This document shows positions 57,301-64,000 of a DNA stretch of 64,000 nucleotides, in pieces. The notes beneath the pieces were generated by a model. That model worked only from the letters and a program-made list of their open reading frames with translations, did not search any database and had not been told where the DNA came from. Location: NCBI GenBank assembly GCA_037501455.1, contig CM074865.1, positions 83,526,501 to 83,590,500 on the forward strand, read 5' to 3'. The translations under genes were made by a program, and so were the position numbers. Source of the DNA: Lantana camara. Its lineage: Eukaryota > Streptophyta > Magnoliopsida > Lamiales > Verbenaceae. Positions within the stretch are counted from its first letter, which is position 1, and every line of letters begins with the position of its first letter.

Positions 57301-57410
57301 TCAAAGTCATACAAATCAGAGCTAACAACACTTACACTCTGGAGACACTTCAAGGTGAGCGCTTGTCTCGCCCTTGGAACGCATGTAACCTCCGGCGGTT
57401 TTATGTTTAA
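54357..57410 (+). pseudogene. Tat element pol: RT, RNase H, second RNase H, integrase
   Basis: Reverse transcriptase spans 54411-55000 (WRMCNDFTDLNKACTKDPYP, stop, MPFGLKNTGATYQRLVNKMF). The catalytic YIDD is intact at 54888-54899. The gypsy RNase H follows (FAWTEECEKAL, 55227-55259; YYLSKTL, 55402-55422). A second, archaeal-type RNase H lies at 55695-56070 (LHTDS, then NNEAEYEALVQGL, YVDSQL, NERADALSKF), the hallmark of the Tat lineage. Integrase has an H-H-C-C start (56385-56520, CPNCQFHSN), catalytic Asp in DQWGIDIV and in ISDNGSQ, and Glu in ANRQAEVTN where family members have ANGQAE. The C-terminal module FQLGDLVLKKVE...NWEGPFKV ends at 57410. Stops at 54657, 55443, 55915 and 57189 and frameshifts near 55560 and 57060 break it; most stops fit CAA/CAG-to-TAA/TAG changes. 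Confidence 0.92.
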
Positions 57411-57837
57411 AAGCTCTCTAGAAATGATTATGTAACAATCCCACTAATGGGCTCTATGTACTACTTCAAATCTCAAGTAAGTTATAATGCATTCTCTTGG
57501 TTATTTCTTTGCTATTGCTTTTAAAATTACACAAATGGATATAACCCACGTCCCTCGTTTCCACGAGCATGGTTGGCAATCCGTTCTAATACACGTAATA
57601 TCGCTGCACTTGGGTTACTTGCCAGCACTCTACTCCACGTGGGGGGACGCCCACATAAGGATAATCTGGTAACGCTCACAACCAACCTGATGAATCGGAG
57701 GAAAAATACGAGGAAGATCCTAGTAGGCCTTGGCCGTTTGTCACAACTCCTTACGCTCGAAAACGAGATTACCTGCAGTCCTAAAAATTAAAGGGTACAA
57801 GTGCGCTCATTCAACGGTAACGACGTTCGGGATAAAT
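57411..57837 (+). other. Non-coding stretch after Tat pol
   Basis: Short ORFs (57487-57791) without domains. Nothing further recognisable. It separates pol from the tandem array. Confidence 0.5.
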
Positions 57838-58272
57838 TTTCACAAGTCTTGAACAAGGGCAGCCTCTCAGTAAGACCCTCGTATTTACTTAAGACTTAGC
57901 AAAAATTTCCAAGTTAAGAAGAACTTTCACAAGTCTTGAACGAGGGTAGCCTCTCAGTAAGACCCTCGTATTTACTCAAGACTTAGTAAATTTTCCAAGT
58001 TAAGAAGAACTTTCACAAGTCTTGAACGAGGGCAGCCTCTCAGTAAGACCCTCGTATTTACTCAAGACTTAGTAAAATTCTCCAAGTTAAGAGGAATTTT
58101 CACAAGTCTTGAACAGGGCTGTCTCTCAGTAAGACCCTCATAGTCACTCAAGACTTAGTAAAATTCTCAACATTTTAGAAACAAAATTTTCACAAGTCTT
58201 GAACGAGGGCCGTCTCACAGTAAGACCCCCACGATTACTCAGGACTTAGTAAAATTTCTCAAGTTTTAAAGA
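57838..58272. repeat. Tandem array, five copies of an 86-90-bp unit
   Basis: Units start at 57838, 57925, 58011, 58098 and 58188, each with TTTCACAAGTCTTGAACGAG followed by CAGTAAGACCC and ACTTAGTAAA. The first three copies are nearly identical and the last two diverged, so the array expanded from the left. It lies between the plus-strand pol and the 3' end of the antisense gene. Confidence 0.93.
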
Positions 58273-59519
58273 CTTAACTAAGTAATACAAATTTTACTAA
58301 GCATGTTACACACAATCTTAGTATTACAAGATTTTATTACAACAAGCGCAAAGTAAAATTTCACAATCAAAGAGCTGAAAGGAGAGCATTATTAAGGAAA
58401 AGAAGAACTTTATTAATCAAGGCTCTTCGCCAAAGATTACAAAATAAGGGCGCATGGGCCCGTAACAGTCTTACAAAAGGTAATGCACTAAGTCAGAAGA
58501 AGGAGAATTGCAGCATAAACAGATGAGGAGAAACTTCAAGCGGCGGGAGCTACGTCTTCATCCAGAACCACCAAGATATTTTGAGCCACAGGACCATGAA
58601 CTGGACCCCCCCCCCTCCGGGCTCTTGTGCTGGGGGGCATTTTCCTCTTGGTGCAGGGAAGCTAGAGGCTCAGGCTCATCATTTCCAGGTGCTTGTGGAG
58701 CATTGGGCTCATTGGCGTTATTGGCAGGGATAAGGATATTTTCAGCTATAGGAGCGGAAGCATTGAAAATGGGCGCCTGAGGCTCGTCCGCTGGAGGTTT
58801 TCAGAGGAGGCATTAGCAACGTTATTCCCCTCACTTTGCTCTGCCTGAGAGGCTTCTTCTGGAGGATGGACCACCATGTACTCATCCTGGATAAGATTGA
58901 CCAGGAAATTGTATTCCGGCTCGGAGATGTTGGCCTCAGGATCATCACAATCGTCATCATCCTCCTCGCAGCGCTCGTTGAACACGAGCCCCATGCCTTC
59001 CGCCGCACGAATGGCCGGATCCGTCAAGCCCTTGTGGATGCCCTGCTCAATAGCCAAATTGAACGCTTTCTGGGCTTCGTCGAGGCAATGAAGGGAAGCT
59101 GCAAAATTGAACGCCTTGGAGTGACAGAACTTGATGAGGGCTTCCTTGTTTGATTGCTCAAAGCGATGAGGGAGTTAGCTCATGGCATCAGCATATTTCT
59201 TTTCTGCCTCTTCGGTCCTCGTCCTCCAAGCATTGCGCTTGGCAGTGAGCCTTTTATGGTTCTCCTCAAGCTGGTTGAACTGATTGCGCCAACTCTTTCG
59301 AGCGTTCTCAGCATTTGTGTAGTCATCCTGCAACTTCTTCATTTCGTCCTCCATCCTTCTGTACTCATCCTTGAGGGAGAGGTGCTTGGCCGTCTCAGCG
59401 TCCAACTCCTCCTGAAGTTGGGAAGGATCGTTCGAGCGCGCCATCTTCTTGTATTTGGCCTTCTGGTAAGCGTAGACCGTGGCGCGTATCTCGATATTCC
59501 TCGCCCTCGGGAGCACTTG

Positions 59520-59612
59520 CTGCACGGGCTCGAAAGAGTAAAGGTGTTAACAAATAAATTGAAGAACAACACTTTCAAAAGAAATTGAAATTACAAGGGA
59601 AAGGAAACTTAC
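59520..59612 (-). other. Intron 2 of the antisense gene (93 bp)
   Basis: The donor GTAAGT and acceptor CCGTGCAG join ALIS to QVLPRARN in phase 0. The intron contains in-frame stops and is AT-rich relative to the exons. Confidence 0.75.
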
Positions 59613-60270
59613 GGAGATGAGGGCTTGAACCATGTCGCTTGTCACCTTCTCCACAGACTCGGAGTACAGGTGCTTATGGTCCGCAGTAAATTGGGCCCTT
59701 TCGTACAAATTTTGGCTGATGCCTTGGGACAATGTCCCGTACCTCAGCAATACGGCGCCCCCATCTACAGAGCCCTTGTAGCTCCTGTCCCCCTGGAGGT
59801 CGAAATCCCATAGATGCTCCTCTTCTGAGGAGGAAGTTTCACCGTCGCCACCCTTGGGGCCTTCCACAACTTGTTTGCCCTTGCCTGTTATAGCGAGGCG
59901 TCAGGCATTCTCTTCCTCTTGCTGGAAGGTCGGCTAGAGCCCTCCTGAGCCTCGTTTATCATCACGCTCACGGTGGGCCTCGTTTGACTGGTGACGTTTG
60001 GGTTGACCACCCTCGAATCTGCCGCGGTCGGGGGCCGTACTATTATTCGATTTTCTGCATTTGCCGCTCGGTTCTCCCCTCGCCCCCGCGGCACCTGAGC
60101 GCCAGATACGGCGCTTGAGCTGGCGCCTCTATGGCAGCCACGACCGTCACCCCAGCCTGCTCCACGGCCACGGGGATCTTGCTGGTCTCCTTGCTGGGCT
60201 TGGCGCCTGTTAGCATTGGCGAAACGAGCGGCTTGTCTGATTCCTCCAGCCATACTTAAGATATCTACTC

Positions 60271-60388
60271 CTGCAAAGAAGGCGAAAACGAGGGTCAGAA
60301 ACCCTTAAACAAATTTCACAAAATGCAAGTTACAAATGCAAGGTACAGTTAGTATCCCTATCTAAAAGTTAGCGCCCTAAAGTCTAAC
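60271..60388 (-). other. Intron 1 of the antisense gene (118 bp)
   Basis: The donor GTTAGA and acceptor TTTGCAG join GAT-G to GA-GTA in phase 1, linking LERD to GVDILSMAGG. The donor is weak beyond GT but the frame is restored exactly. Confidence 0.6.
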
Positions 60389-61383
60389 CATCTCTCTCCA
60401 AGTCTCGAGCGGGAGGGTTGTCAAGATAATGCGGGTCGTTTGTAAGCCCGCAGAGGAACATGAGTTCTGCGTCATCTATCGAGTCCTTGGCTTGGATTAG
60501 GTGACCCTCGTCCCTTAACTCTACAGCCAAGTTCTTAGACTAGTCCCTTGGGAAGGCAGGTTCTAAACGGCTCTTTACAAGGGATCCCTTCCCATGGGAT
60601 ATCCATTCACGGGCAACCCCGAAATCATCGTCTGCTGGGGCCTTGACAAAAATATACTTTTCCTTCCAATTTGGGCCATAGGTGGTTGAGGGGGAATTGA
60701 TCAATTTCAAGTGGGCCTTCACTTGAACGTAGTATAAATAACCCGTCTCAGGGGACGAGCGCGGTGAGCTAACCACTTGGAGAAGGGCATTGAAATTTCG
60801 CATGAAGGGCTCGAATCCAGCGCACTTCATGAGGATTACAAAGCTCGTTATCAAGGCGAGTCCGTTGGGCACGATTTGCGAGGGCCAAATATTCAGATCA
60901 TTCAGAATGCTGGCCACAGGGACTGGAATTGGAAACCTCAAGCCCCCAAAACTGACGGCATCTTTATAAACCGCCATCTCACCAGGTGGCGGACGGTTGG
61001 CACGTTCGTGATCAGCAGGGATCCACCAGGTGAAGCGCTCGTCCCAGTATATTGGTGCCAATATAGTCTTCACTTCTCCCAAAGTAATTGTGCTGGGAGT
61101 CTCGTCCGGGGTGCGATCAGTCAACTGTATGCCCGAGCCTTCACCCTCGTTTGGCCCTTTGGTTTTCTTGGTTTTCTTAGGCCTCTGAGTCTTCTTGCCC
61201 TTGCCCTTGTCACGGGATCCTTCTGAGGGCCCCGCTCCTTCCTCGGGTTCTGGAGTCGGGGTTGCAATGGCCACCGTCACGGTGTGGCGATCGGGGTGAG
61301 TTGCGTTATCTGTTATCGAGAGAGTCACCCCCTGCCTCTCCGCCTCCATTACCAAGTTCATCTCTTCAAAGAGATGCTCAACC

Positions 61384-61961
61384 CAGTGGCGGAGGCACTT
61401 GGCTTTGAGGGGGTACAATTGACCCCCCCTCAAAAAAAATTTTTTTTTTATTATGTATATATAAATTTATATTTGTGTATTGTGCATGGAATTTTTTTGT
61501 ATTTTTTCATTATTGACCTCCCTCAATAAAATTAAAATTAGTACTAGTGAGGGTCAACATAATAAACTAATAATAATTGAGATAAAAAATATAAAATAAG
61601 AATAATTGTGATAAAAAAAATAATATATATATATATATATATAATTGACATTAATTCTTCCGGTTGCTACAGTGGAAAGAGCATTTTCTGCAATGAAATA
61701 CATCAAAAATCGGTTGAGGAATAGGATGGGCAACGAATGGTTGAATGATTGCTTGGTTACATATATTGAAAAGGATATGTTTGACAGTGTTTCCGATGAT
61801 TTGATTATGCATCGTTTTCAGAATATGTGTAACCGACGCGGACATTTGTGAGATACAAATTGTAAGTGCTTTAAATAAAAAATTGAATTTCACTTGTTAT
61901 TTTTTCTTTACTATTATGCTTTATTCGACCCCCCTGAATTAATTTTCTGGCTCCGCCACTG
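61384..61961 (+). mobile_element. hAT derivative with C-terminal transposase remnant, TSD gctcaacc
   Basis: Ends CAGTGGCGGAG and CTCCGCCACTG form the hAT-type inverted repeat. Perfect 8-bp repeats GCTCAACC lie at 61376-61383 and 61962-61969. Plus-strand 61645-61851 encodes LPVATVERAFSAMKYIKNRL and a GNEWLNDCLVTYIEKDMF segment, the C-terminal dimerisation region of hAT transposases, ending at TGA. The rest of the transposase is deleted, so this 578-bp copy is non-autonomous. An (AT)n tract lies at 61623-61643. It interrupts the antisense gene. Confidence 0.95.
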
Positions 61962-62106
61962 GCTCAACCCCATCTGGGTTCCTTTCATCTATGGCCATAA
62001 CGGCCGCGTCCAACTCTTCGTCTCTAGGGGAACCCGGAGGAGATAAACTCTAGGTAGCCATGTCTTCAACTTCACGGGAGAACTCTTCTACATGATTTCC
62101 GGCCAT

Positions 62107-62386
62107 GGTGGTGATGGAATTTGAAAGGGATATGAGGATTTTAGAAGTGAGGGATTTTCGAAGAAATTTGGGATTTCTGGAGAGATAAAGCTTGAGGAAT
62201 TACCAAATCCTAAATCTGATTCTAAGGTTAGCAAAGTTAGAAAATTTCACCAGAGATTACGTTGGGTTTTCTGGAAAAGCTTGAAGAAAAGTTTGGGATG
62301 CTCTGAAACTTGATTGCAAAGAGTTTTTCGCAAATGTCTGCTTTGAAGATGTGTTCGCGTAAAAAGGGGAATGGATGCAGAATCCC
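62107..62386 (-). other. 5' leader of the antisense gene
   Basis: Between the minus-strand TATA box and ATG 62106. No upstream frame of note. This would be a 5' untranslated region of roughly 250 nt if transcription starts about 30 bp after the TATA box. Confidence 0.45.
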
Positions 62387-62396
62387 TTATTTATAG
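62387..62396 (-). promoter_or_regulatory. Candidate TATA box for the antisense gene
   Basis: The minus strand reads CTATAAATAA at 62396-62387, close to the LTR TATA (CTATAAATAGG) in sequence but on the opposite strand and outside the LTR. It lies 280 bp upstream of ATG 62106. An independent internal promoter is inference. Confidence 0.55.
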
Positions 62397-62723
62397 GGGT
62401 GGAAGTTGGTACGTTTCTGGCAAAAAGTTCAAAATCGCAATCATTTCCCGCCTAGGAAACCGTCCCCTTTATTGAACCGTCACGTACTTCCTAAGTCTCA
62501 CGCGCCCCACGTGCATCAGCATTTAATGCTTAGACGCTCCAAGCGGTTAGAAGAAAGGACTGCATTTAATGCTTGGACGTTACAAACGGTCAGTTGAAGA
62601 GACCACATTTATGGCGTAATCAGAAGGATGATTGCCCAACACGCCATGCCTCATACTAGTGACACGCTCGATGGATTGTATTAGTAGAATTCTACAGTCC
62701 TTATCACTAAGGACTACAAAATT
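62397..62723. other. Non-coding stretch before the 3' polypurine tract
   Basis: Short ORFs only. It contains repeated CATTTAATGCTTAGACG-type segments (62518 and 62564). It would be upstream promoter sequence of the antisense gene. Confidence 0.45.
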
Positions 62724-62734
62724 GGGGGGCAAAA
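62724..62734 (+). other. Polypurine tract of the Tat element
   Basis: GGGGGGCAAAA directly before the 3' LTR start TGATGGGG, the expected plus-strand primer position. Confidence 0.8.
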
Positions 62735-63344
62735 TGATGGGGTCAAAATACGCTCGTCCCACGTATGGACACGTGGTAACTCAGGGGGACGACACCTGTC
62801 CTCTTGCGATTAAGGCTATTATACTCGAGCGTTCAGACCCTCAAGCGTCAAGAACACGAGGGTACTCTTAAGCCCTCGTTACCAACCCCTAAAACAGCTC
62901 TCTGGCACACCATACATGCCCGCGCACCTACCACTGTTGCCAACAGCAACTTTCACTAGCTTTTGCAGTAAAGATTCCTCCTAGGTTTCTCTTGCAATGC
63001 CACGTGTTAGGGCAACATTCAATCAGGACCACATGGTGCAAATGACCAAAGGGTCCCTGACCCTCAACTATAAATAGGCGAGTTCATCTCCTTCACGGTA
63101 AGTAACTTCCATTACTGCAACTCCACACTCAGCATATTTTCTCTTTCAGATCTTCATCTTACTTGAGCGTCGGAGAGCCAAACTGGGAATCACCCCCAGT
63201 TCCCCCAGCTTGGCCTTCTGACTTTTGTCTTTGTGTTTGTCTAGCAGGTAGAACCCTCACCTTTCCTGGCGAACATCAACTGGTTTCCTCAACTAAACAA
63301 ATTTTAAAGTGATTGGACTCTGTACCCCAAATTCAGACCCATCA
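62735..63344 (+). mobile_element. 3' LTR of the Tat element (610 bp)
   Basis: TGATGGGGTCAAAATACG...CAGACCCATCA. It is co-linear with the 5' LTR except for one deletion of about 181 bp after GAACACG, between ACACG repeats that are still visible in the 5' LTR at 50513-50517 and 50694-50698. Confidence 0.92.
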
Positions 63345-64000
63345 CAGTCAATGACAACTCGTGAAAAATTGTAGGTCCTTTGTTTGATTCTCGCATGCCT
63401 TTACGTATCACTTTGTAATCTCAACATAAATCATAATTCAAGTGTCACAGTGACACCCTTTTAAACCTATATCCAAGATTGCATAGTTGACTCACATAAG
63501 ACAAATATAGAATCTTAAGTCTAAGGATTAATGGAACACGTCATTTTGACTTGTGAGATATTTCCTATGTAAGTTTCTACTTCTAGAACTGGAAGCTCCC
63601 TTTCCCATTTAGGAATGTTCTCACGTGGGGTGCCTCAATGTACTCATTTCATTAATGAGTATCCTCGTGTATTGTGTATGCATTCACCATGCATTTTGTC
63701 ATTCCATGAAATACGATGATCCCTTCTTAAGATACTCAATCCCATAAGCAAGTCTCAATCGAGTCTATCAACACTCCACTGTTTGTTAGACTCATCGACT
63801 TGGAGTAATTTCTAGTCCAACTTAGATTAAGTTTTGTTTCATGTGTCATTACTCCTTAATGACAAAGCCCTAAAAGGTTTATGGATTAAAGGAGTTCTAA
63901 TACATGTACACATTAAAGTAAACACCAATAACATACAAGAGTACATATAAAGAAATGATTATCTTTGATGAAATCATTTCACTTATTATTATTCAAAGAT
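63345..64000 (-). mobile_element. Copia LTR E6, right piece, running off the window
   Basis: Resumes the copia LTR interrupted at 50393: GTCAATGACAACTCGTG matches E2 at 10201-10217, and the rest follows the family LTR to ATTATTCAAAGAT, just short of the LTR start. The element interior is not in the window. Confidence 0.8.

Larger units (their letters stand above)
58536..62106 (-). pseudogene. Antisense spliced gene of the Tat element
   Basis: Reading the minus strand from ATG 62106 (MAGNHVEEFSREVEDMAT), the frame crosses a hAT insertion (61384-61961) and runs to 60389. It is joined by an intron (60388-60271) to exon 2 (60270-59613), which includes MAGGIRQAARFANANRRQAQ. A second intron (59612-59520, GTAAGT...TGCAG, in frame) leads to exon 3 (59519-58536), which ends GPVAQNILVVLDEDVAPAA-stop. 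Exon 1 holds an acidic/Lys-rich linker and the segment FGGLRFPIPVPVASILNDL with PSQIVPNGLALITSF, resembling the putative gypsy-type transposon domain (Transposase_28, from memory). Exon 3 starts with a coiled coil (about 59460-59200: EELDAETAKHLSLKDEYRRM and on). Lesions: TAG 62050-62052, the hAT insertion, TAG 60540, TAA 59175, and frameshifts near 59890, 58800 and 58612 (a nine-C tract). Function unknown; Tat elements are known to carry such antisense ORFs. Confidence 0.8.
50394..63344 (+). mobile_element. Tat-lineage Ty3-gypsy element, complete ends
   Basis: The LTRs are 50394-51185 and 62735-63344. Both end GACCCATCA, and the 3' LTR starts TGATGGGGTC (TAATGGGGTC in the 5' LTR). Flanks CATTC (50389-50393) and CAGTC (63345-63349) form a 5-bp duplication with one change, and copia LTR E6 resumes on both sides. 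Plus-strand gag, protease, RT, RNase H, a second archaeal-type RNase H and integrase (51274-57410) are followed by a tandem array and an antisense spliced gene (58536-62106). The second RNase H plus a long 3' region with an antisense gene is the layout of Tat/Retand elements. Total 12.95 kb including a hAT insertion. Confidence 0.95.

Noticed and set aside
57838..58272. Regularly spaced repeats that might suggest a CRISPR array
   Set aside because: The repeat unit is the whole 86-90 bp with no unique spacers, and the context is a plant retrotransposon.
59154..61226. Plus-strand ORFs 59154-59588 (144 codons) and 60777-61226 (149 codons)
   Set aside because: These are shadows of the antisense gene. 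The minus-strand reading has introns, a coiled coil and a known transposon domain; the plus-strand ones have none.

Overview
This is plant nuclear DNA, almost certainly from a eudicot. The evidence is AT-rich sequence with short AT-rich GT-AG introns, Ty1-copia and Ty3-gypsy elements of plant type (including a Tat-lineage element with a second RNase H and a spliced antisense gene), L1-type LINEs, plant-type Helitron ends, MITEs and a TRIM. I see no bacterial features and no complete, intact host gene. The window is a stack of nested transposons, such as is found in a low-recombination or pericentromeric region. The most notable host-derived piece is the first exon of a class III (S-RNase-like) T2 ribonuclease at 40946-44011, split by a LINE. 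S-RNases determine pistil self-incompatibility in several eudicot families, so the region may lie in or derive from an S locus. That last step is inference.

Layout. 1-10918: a minus-strand copia element (E1, 5' LTR 4999-7288, internal region running off the left edge) nested in a relative (E2, LTR 9358-10918). 11071-14220: a long TGTAACACCCC...GCGCTACA LTR-like unit. 14221-16385: AT-rich DNA with a duplication, a possible SINE and a foldback element. 16386-39763: a decayed plus-strand Helitron (Rep fragment 17640-18290, classical 3' end at 39763). It was invaded by a 5'-truncated LINE (LINE1), which was broken in turn by a minus-strand copia (E3, 18336-24134, TSD caatg), a plus-strand copia (E4, 24290-35021) and a hAT MITE (37214-38033, TSD ctcacgaa). 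E4 itself carries a small hAT-like MITE in its 5' LTR and an E1-family solo LTR with perfect TSD gccta (26501-28764).

40001-40611 is a large-TIR MITE. 40946-44011 is the T2 RNase remnant, interrupted by the minus-strand LINE2 (40989-~43782). 44827 is the 3' end of a minus-strand Helitron. Behind it lies a four-exon gene fragment (45322-45947) with intact splice sites and reading frame. 47176-47993 is a TRIM with TSD taact. 49560-64000 is a copia LTR (E6) carrying a MULE-type MITE and a 12.9-kb Tat-lineage gypsy element (50394-63344). The gypsy element has gag-pro, RT, RNase H, a second RNase H and integrase on the plus strand. A tandem array and an antisense spliced gene with its own TATA box follow, and a hAT derivative has inserted into that gene.

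All transposon genes seen are broken by stops, frameshifts, deletions or insertions. Many lesions look like C-to-T or G-to-A transitions, as expected from methylated, silenced repeats. Coordinates of LTR and TIR ends and TSDs were read directly from the sequence. Family names are from recognised motifs, not from database searches.
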